A stretch of 45,839 bases of DNA from an uncultured Peptococcaceae bacterium (GCA_949289995.1 CASEQE010000005.1:1-45839), one strand, 5' to 3'; positions 8,605-17,040 are shown, counted from the stretch's first letter. The notes: generated by a model from the sequence alone, not told the origin. Made by a program: numbers and translations.

Positions 8605-9246
8605 TTATCCCTCCTTTTGGCCGGTTAGACGGGCAGCCTGAGGAAATTGTTCCGCATCAAGCAGCGCTTGCCGGCTCATCGCCGCCCTCGCCCTGCTCAA
8701 CCGGGACTTTACCGTGCCCTGCGATACATTGGTTATACGGCCGATTTCCTCATAACTCAAATCGCAAAATTCCCGCAATATAATCGCCAGACGATATTTT
8801 GGCGAAAGCCCTGCTATCAAACGTCGCAGATAAGCATCGCTTTCTCCGTCCAACACCGCTTGCTCCGGCATAAAAGAATAATCGGCGATATTCGGCTCGC
8901 CATCCCCGTCTCCTTCGCCGGTAAGGTCGCTAAAGGACAACTCTTTTTGCTTATAGGCTTTGCGCAAAAAATCCCGGCAACAATTAACGGCAATCCGGTA
9001 TAACCAGGTAGAAAACTGCGCCTCCCCACGAAACGAAGGCAAACCTCTATACGCTTTGAGCATAGTTTCCTGTAGCATATCAGCCGCATCCTCAGGGTTG
9101 TGCAACATTTGCAAACCTATATGAAACACATGCTGTTGATAGGGAACGATCAAATCGGCAAAAGCGTCTATGTTCCCTGCCCGACAAGCTTTAATTCGCT
9201 CCTGTTCCTCTTTGGTAGAGGTGGACGCTCGGGAAAAAATAGGCAT
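8605..9246 (-). CDS. ECF-type RNA polymerase sigma factor
   Basis: Directs RNA polymerase to a stress regulon. The 213-residue protein has region 2 (YQQHVFHIGLQMLHNPEDAADMLQETMLKAY, then FSTWLYRIAVNCCRDFLRK) and region 4 with a helix-turn-helix (LSYEEIGRITNVSQGTVKSRLSRAR). An acidic linker joins them. This is the SigW/RpoE-like layout. The ATG at 9246 follows AAGGAAGGT. The anti-sigma gene begins three bases after its stop. A GGAAC-17-CGTC element about 110 bases upstream suggests autoregulation. The divergent MgtC-family gene could be another target. Confidence 0.93.
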   Translation of the reverse strand: MPIFSRASTSTKEEQERIKACRAGNIDAFADLIVPYQQHVFHIGLQMLHNPEDAADMLQETMLKAYRGLPSFRGEAQFSTWLYRIAVNCCRDFLRKAYKQKELSFSDLTGEGDGDGEPNIADYSFMPEQAVLDGESDAYLRRLIAGLSPKYRLAIILREFCDLSYEEIGRITNVSQGTVKSRLSRARAAMSRQALLDAEQFPQAARLTGQKEG

Positions 9247-9355
9247 AACGCTTACCTTCCTTTACTGATTAGTGTTGTCTATACTGCATGTCGCCCGTAT
9301 AACGATCCGCGTCATATACATGCTACAGGCGGCAGAAATTTTCGAATATGGTTAG

Positions 9356-9382
9356 GACGTAAAGATTTATATTTTTGTTCCC
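9356..9382 (-). promoter_or_regulatory. ECF-type promoter upstream of the sigma/anti-sigma operon
   Basis: GGGAAC and CGTC on the minus strand, 17 bases apart. AAC at -35 and CGT at -10 are the usual signature of promoters read by ECF sigma factors of the SigW/RpoE type, which implies positive autoregulation. Confidence 0.65.
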
Positions 9383-9457
9383 TTTCATTTGTTCTAGGAA
9401 TGTGATAAAATAATAAAATAAACTAGAAGAAATATGCTGCAGAAAGGGGGCTTGCAG

Positions 9458-9970
9458 GTGATCTCCAATCAAGAAATCGCCGTGCGTCTATTGTTGGCCT
9501 GTTTTATTGGCTGCTGTTTGGGTTTTCAACGGCGCAGAAACCATAAACCGGTGGGCATACGCACCCACGTTCTCATCAGCGTCGCCTCCTGCTTATTAAC
9601 CATAGCCTCCGCCTATGGTTTTACTGAAATATGCGAGAACAATAATATTACCGTTGATCCGGCGCGTTTGGTGGTGGGAATTATGACCGGTATCGGTTTT
9701 ATCGGCGCCGGCATTATTTGGAAAAGCGCCACTGGTAGCGTACAGGGCATAACCACGGCGGCGGAAATACTGTTGCTGTCTGTCATCGGCATTACCATTG
9801 GACTTGGGCTATATTTTGCGGCCGTGGCTTCTTTCATTATCGCCATGTTAGCGTTAATATCGAACACGGTGGCAGAACGAATCAAACGCAAATGGGAACA
9901 AAGGGCGGCAGCCAAAGCCGCCGACCAACGACAAGAAAAGGAAGAACAAGAAAGCGGCGCCTTAGAATAA
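9458..9970 (+). CDS. MgtC/SapB family membrane protein
   Basis: A 170-residue membrane protein of the MgtC family. It has the family opening (LLLACFIGCCLGFQRRRNHK followed by VGIRTHVLI), then GIMTGIGFIGAGIIWK, and ends in a charged cytoplasmic tail. Some members help growth at low magnesium and inhibit the ATP synthase, but many bacterial relatives have no defined role. The GTG at 9458 is chosen because AAAGGGGG lies six bases upstream; the ATG at 9434 has no site. It is divergent from the ECF operon and may share its control. Confidence 0.87.
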   Translation: MISNQEIAVRLLLACFIGCCLGFQRRRNHKPVGIRTHVLISVASCLLTIASAYGFTEICENNNITVDPARLVVGIMTGIGFIGAGIIWKSATGSVQGITTAAEILLLSVIGITIGLGLYFAAVASFIIAMLALISNTVAERIKRKWEQRAAAKAADQRQEKEEQESGALE

Positions 9971-10052
9971 TCATTCTCCATCCCGCCGAAACGGCGTTTA
10001 TTAACCTTGCTCATCATTCCTTTCCGCAATACTCTTACACAGTTTATGAATT

Positions 10053-10094
10053 AAAAATAGACAGGAGATGAAATGCATCATCCTGTCTATTTTT
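10053..10094. terminator. bidirectional terminator between MgtC-family and ubiB genes
   Basis: A 14-base perfect stem (AAAAATAGACAGGA and its complement) plus an inner GATG/CATC helix, ending in T-runs on both strands. The ubiB stop codon (10087-10089) lies inside the stem. A weaker CGCCG/CGGCG hairpin at 9984-9996 lies just after the MgtC-family gene. Confidence 0.85.
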
Positions 10095-11685
10095 TATTTC
10101 GTTTAATTGTATGATAAAATATCCAAATAAATAGCACCAAAGCCGCCGCATAGCCCAGCGCGCCTAAAGCTGGTATATCTAAAATTTGCGGCCGCATATT
10201 GGTAGTTGCCACCACGCTGGAACTAATCAATAAAGCCGCTACCAGTATACCGGCAATTAATTTATCCACCCACAAAGATAACAAACGAATCAAAGGATCG
10301 GAAGCCCCCAATTCAAGATGGATGCTCGTCTGCCCTTTTAACATTCGTTTCAAAAAAGTTGCAGTTAATCCCGGTATACGCCATGATTTGCGGGTAGACT
10401 CTAAAATTTCTTGCGCTCCTTCTCCGAAAACTTGCCGCCAATTTACATCCTTCCAAAAATATCGGGACATGCGGCTAGATGCGATGGCGATTACGTTCAT
10501 TTCCGGATCCAGAACGGAAATCACTCCTTCCAAAGTGGCCAATCCTCGCGCCAACATCGAAAAACCGGAAGGCATAGCAATATGATATCGCTTGCAGACT
10601 TCCAATAAGTCTTCCATTACTTTAGACAAATCCATGCCGCCCATATCTAGATCGCCATATTTTTGCAATAAATCATCAATATCCGCATAAAAAAGCGTAT
10701 GCTCCACATGACCTCGGCTTTCTCCTAAAGCTAAGATACTTTCTGCAACTTGTTGTTCATCTTGGCAGGCGATAGCCGCCACAATTTTACCAAAATGGTT
10801 GCGATCACGCACGCTTAAGTGGCCCATCATGCCAAGATCAATCCATATGATTTTACCTTCGCAAATACGAATATTGCCGGGATGAGGATCCGCGTGGAAA
10901 AAACCGTCTTCAATAATCTGTTTCAAATAATGATCCGTCAATTTTGCGGCAATTTCCTTTAAATCATATCCTTGATCAATCAAAGCTTGCGTATCGCCGA
11001 TAGATGAACCGCGAATATATTCCATCACCAACACGCGAGAAGCGGTATAGTCGCGATAAATTTTGGGACATCCGCTATAGCGGATATCCTGGTTCAACTC
11101 GGCAAAATGTTCCGCATTACTGGCTTCTGTAAGAAAATCCATTTCTTCCTGGGCTACCGCCCACATTTCGTCCAAGATCATATGAAAATCAATCACATCG
11201 CCGGTTGCCCGCGTAAGTTTTAACAAAGCGGCGGCTTTGTGCATTAAGGAGATATCCTGAGCCATCGTCTCCCGTATACCTTCTCGTTGCACTTTAACCA
11301 CGACTTGAGAACCATCCTGCAATTGAGCGCGGTGAACCTGGGCGATTGATGCAGATCCCAACGGATCCTGTGAAAAAAAAGGGAAAACCTCGTCTAAACT
11401 ACAAGCCAAAGAGGCTTCCACAACTCGCTTGACCTCGTCAAAAGCCATAGGCTTAACGTGGCTAGTTAACTTGCTTAATTCTTGACAATAATCCTTAGGA
11501 ATAATGTCCGGATGCATAGAGAGAATTTGCCCCAATTTTATATAAGCCGGCCCCAAATCCTCAATAATCATTCGCAATTTTTGCGGGTTTAAGCCTTTGA
11601 CAATTTCATGGCGCGTAAAAATAGAAACGATTTCCTTCAATCGTTCTTTGTTATCCATCTTTTTGGGCTTATTCTGCCGCTCCAT
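10087..11685 (-). CDS. UbiB/AarF (ABC1) family atypical kinase
   Basis: Members are atypical kinase-like ATPases that support isoprenoid-quinone or other lipid metabolism at the membrane. The 532-residue protein shows the family KxGQ motif (K50-LGQ), an alanine-poor loop GSASIAQVH, EEMDFLTEA, the catalytic HADPHPGNI and the metal site DLGMMG. It ends with two C-terminal membrane helices. The start at 11685 overlaps the end of the phasin-like gene by 17 bases, with GGAG seven bases upstream; ATG 11658 is an alternative. Co-expression with a phasin-like protein is seen in other Bacillota. The exact substrate is not known. Confidence 0.9.
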   Translation of the reverse strand: MERQNKPKKMDNKERLKEIVSIFTRHEIVKGLNPQKLRMIIEDLGPAYIKLGQILSMHPDIIPKDYCQELSKLTSHVKPMAFDEVKRVVEASLACSLDEVFPFFSQDPLGSASIAQVHRAQLQDGSQVVVKVQREGIRETMAQDISLMHKAAALLKLTRATGDVIDFHMILDEMWAVAQEEMDFLTEASNAEHFAELNQDIRYSGCPKIYRDYTASRVLVMEYIRGSSIGDTQALIDQGYDLKEIAAKLTDHYLKQIIEDGFFHADPHPGNIRICEGKIIWIDLGMMGHLSVRDRNHFGKIVAAIACQDEQQVAESILALGESRGHVEHTLFYADIDDLLQKYGDLDMGGMDLSKVMEDLLEVCKRYHIAMPSGFSMLARGLATLEGVISVLDPEMNVIAIASSRMSRYFWKDVNWRQVFGEGAQEILESTRKSWRIPGLTATFLKRMLKGQTSIHLELGASDPLIRLLSLWVDKLIAGILVAALLISSSVVATTNMRPQILDIPALGALGYAAALVLFIWIFYHTIKRNKK

Positions 11686-12028
11686 CTCCTTGCTCCTTCA
11701 GATTCTCCTGAGCCTGTTGTTCTTTTTCCTGTTGTTCTTTTTCCTGTTGTTCTTTTTCTTCCATTGCCGCTAATTTGCGTTTTAACTCATCCAGCTGTTC
11801 CGGAGAAAGCAATTCTGGATCAATCGTTCGCACGGTACAATTTTCTTTAATGGTCGTTTTAATGTTTCTTTTCAATTCTTCATTTAAAACCTTACCCTGT
11901 TCCCAAGTTAATTCGCCTTTTTTCACCAATTCATCAATTAATTCCTTGGTTTTTTCCGCAGTTAAAGCCGCCGCACCGATTCCCGCCAACAATATTTTCT
12001 TCAGTTCTTCACCTAAATAATTACTCAT
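11669..12028 (-). CDS. phasin-like small coiled-coil protein
   Basis: A 119-residue protein resembling phasin/PhaF-type polypeptides. It has a short apolar helix (ILLAGIGAAAL), then a charged helix (TKELIDELVKKGELTWEQGKVLNEEL), then a highly charged tail. The tail contains three exact copies of a 15-base unit (11713-11757), encoding repeats of the EKEQQ pentapeptide. The ATG at 12028 follows AAAGGAGG. It precedes and overlaps ubiB by 17 bases. It may help the kinase bind membranes or lipid bodies, but that is inference; no PHA genes are seen nearby. Confidence 0.8.
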   Translation of the reverse strand: MSNYLGEELKKILLAGIGAAALTAEKTKELIDELVKKGELTWEQGKVLNEELKRNIKTTIKENCTVRTIDPELLSPEQLDELKRKLAAMEEKEQQEKEQQEKEQQAQENLKEQGDGAAE

Positions 12029-12044
12029 ATTTTTTCCTCCTTTT

Positions 12045-12059
12045 ATGATAATCATTATA
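12045..12059 (-). promoter_or_regulatory. Fur-box-like palindrome over a TATAAT -10 element
   Basis: ATGATAATCATTAT (plus strand, 12045-12058) matches the core of the classical Fur consensus without mismatch. It overlaps a minus-strand TATAAT (12059-12054) that would serve the phasin-ubiB operon. The -35 element is weak. No regulator gene of the Fur family is in the window. Confidence 0.4.
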
Positions 12060-12199
12060 ATTTTCAGCTTAGAAAACATATATACATTTCGCAAATATTT
12101 AAAAATCTCCTATATATATTTGCGATGAATTACAAAAAATTTATCGCTAAATTCATATTTCTTTATATAAAGCTTAAAAAACAGAAAACCTATTTTCCG

Positions 12200-12228
12200 T
12201 TGACAGGCCTAACAGAAAGTCATACAAT
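12200..12228 (+). promoter_or_regulatory. sigma-A-type promoter of the SPT-like/SDR operon
   Basis: TTGACA and TACAAT separated by 17 bases, about 60 bases before the ATG of the alpha-oxoamine synthase gene. Confidence 0.8.
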
Positions 12229-12288
12229 ATATACGACATATAATTGGTATAAATACACGGATCAAGAATAAACGATTGAGGTACAAGA

Positions 12289-13467
12289 ATGGATATTTTC
12301 AAAAAATGCGCCGAATATACGTTAGCTAACGAATACCGACAAATGGGGATATACCCCTATTTTCGTTCTTTGCAATCCAAACAAGATATTGAAGTGATGA
12401 TGGAAGGCAAAAGAAGAATTATGCTCGGTTCCAATAATTACTTGGGACTCACTACCAATCCGCAAATCATCGCCGCCGCGCATCAGGCTTTAGATCAATA
12501 TGGAACCGGTTGTTCCGGCTCACGCTTTCTGAACGGCACCTTGGAATTACATTGGCAATTAGAAAAAAAGTTAGCTGGGTTTGTTGGCAAGGAAGATGCC
12601 GTCACCTTCTCTACCGGCTTCCAAAGCAATCTTGGCGTGATCAGCGCTATCGTCGGCAGACATGATTACGTCATCTGCGACGCGGAGAATCATGCCAGCA
12701 TATATGACGGCTGCAAACTAAGTTATGGCACTATGTTGCGCTATCATCATAACGATATGGCATCGTTGGAGCGAGCCTTGCAAAAAGTACCGGAAAAATC
12801 CGGCATCTTAATCGTTGTCGACGGCGTTTTTTCTATGGGCGGCGATATTGCCGATTTACCGAATATCGTTCGTTTGGCAAAACAATATGGAGCAAGGGTA
12901 ATGGTTGATGATGCGCATGGTTTAGGCGTAATCGGCAACGGCGGCCGCGGCACGGCGGACTATTTTGGTTTAACCGATCAGGTGGATATCATTATGGGTA
13001 CCTTTTCCAAATCTTTGGCCAGTTTAGGCGGATACGTTGCCGCTGATGCCACAGTGGTGGATTATATACGCCATAATTCTCGCCCCTTTATTTTTTCAGC
13101 CTCCATTCCTCCCGCCAATACGGCAGTTGCTATTGCCGCTTTGGACTATATTCGCAATAATCCGCAAATCGTACAAAGATTATCCGACTTATCGCAATAC
13201 GTACGCGATGGTCTGAAAGCACGACAGATCAAAATCAAAGAATCTAAAACACCCATTATCCCGATCTATACATATGATGCAATTGAAACATTAAAAATTT
13301 CCAAAGAATTATATGAAGAAGGCGTGTATGTCAACTCCGTTCTCCCACCTGCCACCTCCCCCAAAGAATGTCTACTACGGACAAGCTATATGGCTACCCA
13401 CACCGAAGAAATTTTAGATGAGGCCATGGATATTATCGCCATGGTGCTGGCAAGACATTCGCTATGA
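12289..13467 (+). CDS. PLP-dependent alpha-oxoamine synthase, serine palmitoyltransferase-like
   Basis: Family members condense an amino acid with an acyl-CoA, releasing CO2. The 392-residue protein has the fold-type I PLP layout: CSGSRFLNGT near residue 75, the cofactor-stacking H135 in ENHAS, VDDAHGLG (D207, H210), and the PLP lysine K241 in GTFSKSLASLGGY. The FSKSLAS block and the YPYFR start resemble bacterial serine palmitoyltransferases such as those of Bacteroides more than BioF or Kbl. It overlaps the next gene, a reductase, by four bases, which fits a 3-keto-sphinganine route. It could also be a CqsA-like or other acyl-amino-ketone synthase. Confidence 0.82.
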   Translation: MDIFKKCAEYTLANEYRQMGIYPYFRSLQSKQDIEVMMEGKRRIMLGSNNYLGLTTNPQIIAAAHQALDQYGTGCSGSRFLNGTLELHWQLEKKLAGFVGKEDAVTFSTGFQSNLGVISAIVGRHDYVICDAENHASIYDGCKLSYGTMLRYHHNDMASLERALQKVPEKSGILIVVDGVFSMGGDIADLPNIVRLAKQYGARVMVDDAHGLGVIGNGGRGTADYFGLTDQVDIIMGTFSKSLASLGGYVAADATVVDYIRHNSRPFIFSASIPPANTAVAIAALDYIRNNPQIVQRLSDLSQYVRDGLKARQIKIKESKTPIIPIYTYDAIETLKISKELYEEGVYVNSVLPPATSPKECLLRTSYMATHTEEILDEAMDIIAMVLARHSL

Positions 13468-14252
13468 AAAAAACGGCTCTTATTACCGGTGGCAGTTCCG
13501 GAATCGGCTTGGCTACGGCGCAATTGTTGGTAGCCCACCAGTGGCAGGTATATGAGTTTAGCCGGCGGGGGCTGGCGGAACCGGGTATCATTCATATTGA
13601 CGCTGATCTTAAGGATGAAAGTTCCATTGAAGAAGCTTTTGCGCAGTTTCGTCAACATTGCGATCATTTAGATTTATTAATCAATAACGCTGGGTTCGGC
13701 ATTTCCGGCCCGATAGAGTTTACCCCCTTAGCCCAGGCCAAAGAACAGTTCGACGTAAATTTCTTTGGCTGCGTTTCTTGTATTCAAAAAGCATTACCTT
13801 TGTTGCGTCAAAGCCGAGGGCAAATTATCAATATTAGCTCCGTCGCGGCGCCTTTAAGCATTCCCTTTCAAGCGTTTTATTCCGCCAGCAAAAGTGCGAT
13901 TAACGCCTTGACTTTAGCTTTAGCCAACGAGTTAACCGCCGCATCCGTGCGCGTCAGCGCATTGATGCCCGGTGACGTGCGTACCGGTTTTACGACGTCG
14001 AGACGCAAAAATCAATCCGGTGGAGAAATTTACGGATCCGCCGCAACGCAGGCCGTTAAAGCCATGGAAAAAGATGAACAAAACGGCATGTCGCCTCAGT
14101 ATATTGCGCAAATAATCTATCGAATCAGCAAAAAGAAACGGCCCAAGCCTCTATATGTTGCCGGCACCAAATATAAGTTTTTTGTTTTTCTTGGTAAAAT
14201 TTTACCCACAGCGTTAACGAATCGCCTAATTCGCGGTATTTATATGAAATAA
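13464..14252 (+). CDS. short-chain dehydrogenase/reductase, possible 3-ketosphinganine reductase
   Basis: NAD(P)-dependent oxidoreductase of 262 residues. The Rossmann motif TGGSSGIG is at 8-15, NNAG at about 74-77, and the catalytic Ser126, Tyr139 and Lys143 form the expected S-Y-x3-K pattern. The C-terminal part has a basic, partly apolar segment (YKFFVFLGKILPTALTNRLI) that could touch the membrane. Its ATG overlaps the stop of the SPT-like gene in an ATGA arrangement, so the two proteins are made together. It likely reduces the keto product of that enzyme; the exact substrate is inference. Confidence 0.85.
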   Translation: MKKTALITGGSSGIGLATAQLLVAHQWQVYEFSRRGLAEPGIIHIDADLKDESSIEEAFAQFRQHCDHLDLLINNAGFGISGPIEFTPLAQAKEQFDVNFFGCVSCIQKALPLLRQSRGQIINISSVAAPLSIPFQAFYSASKSAINALTLALANELTAASVRVSALMPGDVRTGFTTSRRKNQSGGEIYGSAATQAVKAMEKDEQNGMSPQYIAQIIYRISKKKRPKPLYVAGTKYKFFVFLGKILPTALTNRLIRGIYMK

Positions 14253-14275
14253 CAAATAAAAACGCCATATTTTTG

Positions 14276-14312
14276 AATCGCCGCCATATACTTTATGGAG
14301 GCGATTTTTTTA
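14276..14312 (+). terminator. terminator after the SPT-like/SDR operon
   Basis: Stem AATCGCC/GGCGATT with an inner CCATA/TATGG helix and a five-base loop, followed by a run of Ts. Confidence 0.85.
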
Positions 14313-14318
14313 CGCAAA

Positions 14319-14350
14319 TTTTACATTGGCTGGATTACAGATTTTACATT
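14319..14350 (+). promoter_or_regulatory. Pho-box-like repeats upstream of pstS
   Basis: Two exact TTTTACATT copies (14319-14327 and 14342-14350), 23 bases apart, plus GATTACA between them (14333-14339). Repeated TTxACA-type sites on one face of the helix are how PhoP-type regulators of Bacillota bind. A regulator of this type is encoded in the same operon. Confidence 0.55.
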
Positions 14351-14397
14351 TGCCTGCTAAGCTATGTGTGGAAATTGAAAAAAGGAGAGATAAAACA

Positions 14398-15333
14398 ATG
14401 AAAAAAATAGCTGTTGTATCAAGTATCGTCGCTTGTATGTTAGCAGGTCTATGTTGTATCGGCTGCACAACCGGTGAAAACGCTTCCAATCCGGATGACA
14501 ATGCGGCAAATCAAGGAGCGATATTGGAAAACCAAAGCGATGAAACGCCGATCCATGTAATTTCTCGGGAAGACGGATCCGGAACCCGTAGCGCTTTTAT
14601 TGAATTATTTGGCGTCGAAGAAGAAGATGCGGAGGGCAATAGCGTCGATCTTACCACCGTGGATGCCAGCATTACCAATAGCACGTCGGTAATGTTGAAT
14701 ACGGTAGCCTCGGATCCGGCGGCTATCGGTTACGTTTCTCTAGGTTCATTAACCGATGACATCAACGTGAAAACTTTGTCTATCGATGGCGTAGCCGCCA
14801 CACAGGAAAATATACTTAGCGGCACATATTCCATTTACCGTCCATTTAACGTAGCTACTTCTGCCGATGCCAGCCCCTTAACCCAAGACTTTTTGGCTTT
14901 TATATTAAGCGTACAAGGACAGGAAGTAGTAAGCGAATGCGGCTACATTCCTTTGGATGCTGAGAACGAATACGTTTCCTCCGCCATTAGCGGCAAAATA
15001 GTTGTCGCCGGTTCCTCTTCGGTAACGCCCTTAATGGAAAAACTGAAAGAAGCCTATTTAACCCATAATAGCAACGCGGAAATCGAAATTCAGCAAACCG
15101 ATTCCACCAGCGGCATCAATTCGCTGATCGACGGCATTTGCGATATTGGTATGGCCTCCAGAGATTTGAAAGATAGCGAGCTAGAACAAGGCGTTCAACC
15201 CACGGTAATCGCTTTAGATGGTATCGCCATGATCGTTAATCCGGAATGTGCAATCGATAATATGTCCAAAGACACGGTAAAACAAATTTATACCGGCGAA
15301 CTTACCGCCTGGGAACAAATCGAGGGAGAATAA
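14398..15333 (+). CDS. pstS: phosphate-binding lipoprotein PstS with permuted half-domains
   Basis: Captures phosphate for the Pst ABC transporter. The 311-residue protein has a lipoprotein signal ending near CIGC. What follows is in unusual order. Residues of about 45-200 carry the half normally found second: ISREDGSGTRSAF, AIGYVSLGSL, a C-terminal-type GYIPL. About 200-311 carries the half normally found first: VVAGSSSVTPLMEKL, CDIGMASRDLKDSE, IALDGIAMIVNP, IYTGELTAWEQ. The protein stops exactly at the usual junction, so it looks circularly permuted, not truncated. The ATG at 14398 follows AAAGGAGAG. First gene of the pst operon. Confidence 0.85.
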   Translation: MKKIAVVSSIVACMLAGLCCIGCTTGENASNPDDNAANQGAILENQSDETPIHVISREDGSGTRSAFIELFGVEEEDAEGNSVDLTTVDASITNSTSVMLNTVASDPAAIGYVSLGSLTDDINVKTLSIDGVAATQENILSGTYSIYRPFNVATSADASPLTQDFLAFILSVQGQEVVSECGYIPLDAENEYVSSAISGKIVVAGSSSVTPLMEKLKEAYLTHNSNAEIEIQQTDSTSGINSLIDGICDIGMASRDLKDSELEQGVQPTVIALDGIAMIVNPECAIDNMSKDTVKQIYTGELTAWEQIEGE

Positions 15334-15337
15334 ACCT

Positions 15338-16186
15338 ATGGGCTACCTGAAGGAAAAAATCATGCACGGCGTGTTCTTTATCACAGCCTTGATTTCTATT
15401 GCCGCCGTACTGTTGATTTGCTTCTATCTTTTCAGTAGCGGTATCCCTGCCATCAGCCAAGTGGGCATAAAAGAATTGCTGCTGGGTGAAATATGGAAAC
15501 CGCAAAATCAATTGTTCGGTATTTTACCGATGATTTTAGGCAGCCTATATGTAACCGTCGGCGCCATTCTCGTGGGCATGCCCATAGGTATCCTCACCGC
15601 CTTATTTCTGGCAAAATTCTGCTCCAAGCGTTTGCATCGTTGGTTAAAACCAGCTGTAGAATTGCTAGCCGGCATTCCTTCGGTAGTATATGGTTTTTTC
15701 GGCCTCATGGTTTTGGTTCCTCTGATTCGAACCCTCTGCGGCGGCACAGGCTCCAGCCTGCTAGCCGCCGCGCTCATCTTGGGCGTTATGATTCTGCCTA
15801 CGCTAATCGGCGTTTGCGAAGCAGCGATTCGCGCCGTTCCCCAATCCTATTACGAAGGGGCTTTAGCTCTGGGCGCCAGCCATGAACGCAGCGTGTTTAC
15901 GGTCATCTTGCCTGCGGCCAAATCCGGCATTTTTGCCGCCGTTATTTTAGGCGTTGGGCGCGCGGTAGGCGAAACGATGGCGGTGGTTATGGTAGCGGGC
16001 AATCAACCCCGAATACCGGAAAGTATTTTAGAAGGCGTGCGTACGTTAACCGCCAATGTGGTAATGGAAATGGGATATGCTACGGATTTACATCGACAGG
16101 TACTAATTGCCAACGGAGTCATTCTCTTCCTTTTCATCTTACTGCTAAATATCGCGTTTAATCTCTGGCAAAGAAGGTGGAAATAA
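15338..16186 (+). CDS. pstC: phosphate ABC transporter permease PstC
   Basis: One of the two membrane subunits of the high-affinity phosphate importer. The 282 residues form about six helices. The family features are LLAGIPSVVYGFFGL in the middle and the ABC-coupling EAA loop ALALGASHERSVFTVILPAAKSGI. GRAVGETMAVVMVAGN precedes the last helices. The ATG at 15338 lies four bases after the pstS stop with GAGGGAGA upstream. The stop shares one base with the pstA start. Confidence 0.95.
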   Translation: MGYLKEKIMHGVFFITALISIAAVLLICFYLFSSGIPAISQVGIKELLLGEIWKPQNQLFGILPMILGSLYVTVGAILVGMPIGILTALFLAKFCSKRLHRWLKPAVELLAGIPSVVYGFFGLMVLVPLIRTLCGGTGSSLLAAALILGVMILPTLIGVCEAAIRAVPQSYYEGALALGASHERSVFTVILPAAKSGIFAAVILGVGRAVGETMAVVMVAGNQPRIPESILEGVRTLTANVVMEMGYATDLHRQVLIANGVILFLFILLLNIAFNLWQRRWK

Positions 16187-17022
16187 TGAAACATAGGCCT
16201 AATGATTCTCTGTCCGCGCTGTTACGCTTTCTGGTCTACGCAGCCGCTATCTTCACTTTCGGCATACTTGCATTTTTGCTTTTCTATATGCTGATTCAAG
16301 GGGTGCCCAATATTTCTTGGGATCTATTCGCCTGGACTTACAGCAGCGAAAACGCTTCCGTTATACCGGCCGTCATCAATACGCTGATCATCACCTTGCT
16401 TTCTTTAATCTTAGCTATCCCTTTTGGCGTGGGAGCGGCAATTTATTTAGTGGAATACGCCTCTAAAAGCAATCGAGTCGTAAACCTGATTCGTCTCGCC
16501 ACAGAAACATTATCCGGCATCCCTTCCATCGTCTACGGCCTATTTGGTTATTTATTGTTTGTTGTCAACTGGGGGCTGGGTTATTCTATAATAGCCGGCG
16601 CTTTAACGCTGACCATTATGATTCTACCATTGATCCTTCGTACTACCGAAGAGGCGCTAAAATCCGTTCCCTTAAGCTATAGACAAGGTAGTTTTGGTCT
16701 AGGGGCCGGTAGATTGCGTACCATTGGCAAGATTATCCTCCCTGCAGCTATGCCAGGGATCTTAGCCGGCGTTATTCTAGCTATCGGCCGGATCGTAGGC
16801 GAAACCGCTGCCTTAATCTACACATCTGGCAGCGCCAGCCAAATTGCCGGCGATCTTTTGCAATCAGGACGTACCCTTTCCGTGCATATGTATGCGCTAT
16901 GGAACGAAGGCATTTATACGGACAAGGCCTATGCCACCGCGGTAATTTTGTTAATTACCGTATTGATCATTAATAGCATATCTGCATTTATCGCCCGTAA
17001 AGTATCGGGCCATAATATATAA
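16186..17022 (+). CDS. pstA: phosphate ABC transporter permease PstA
   Basis: Second membrane subunit of the Pst importer, 278 residues. It shows LSGIPSIVYGLFGYL, the coupling loop GSFGLGAGRLRTIGKIILPAAMPGI and GRIVGETAALIYTSG, all typical of PstA. I chose the ATG at 16186, in a TAATG overlap with pstC and preceded by AAGGTGG, over the ATG nine bases earlier. Confidence 0.95.
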   Translation: MKHRPNDSLSALLRFLVYAAAIFTFGILAFLLFYMLIQGVPNISWDLFAWTYSSENASVIPAVINTLIITLLSLILAIPFGVGAAIYLVEYASKSNRVVNLIRLATETLSGIPSIVYGLFGYLLFVVNWGLGYSIIAGALTLTIMILPLILRTTEEALKSVPLSYRQGSFGLGAGRLRTIGKIILPAAMPGILAGVILAIGRIVGETAALIYTSGSASQIAGDLLQSGRTLSVHMYALWNEGIYTDKAYATAVILLITVLIINSISAFIARKVSGHNI

Positions 17023-17040
17023 GATAATTAGCGAGGCAAT

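Noticed and set aside
14398-15333. PstS as two broken gene pieces or an assembly error.
   Set aside because: The frame is continuous, the signal peptide and both halves are intact, and the order is a clean swap.
15493-15885. Long antisense and out-of-frame ORFs across the pst and polA genes.
   Set aside because: They lie inside well-supported genes, lack ribosome-binding sites and show no conserved motifs.
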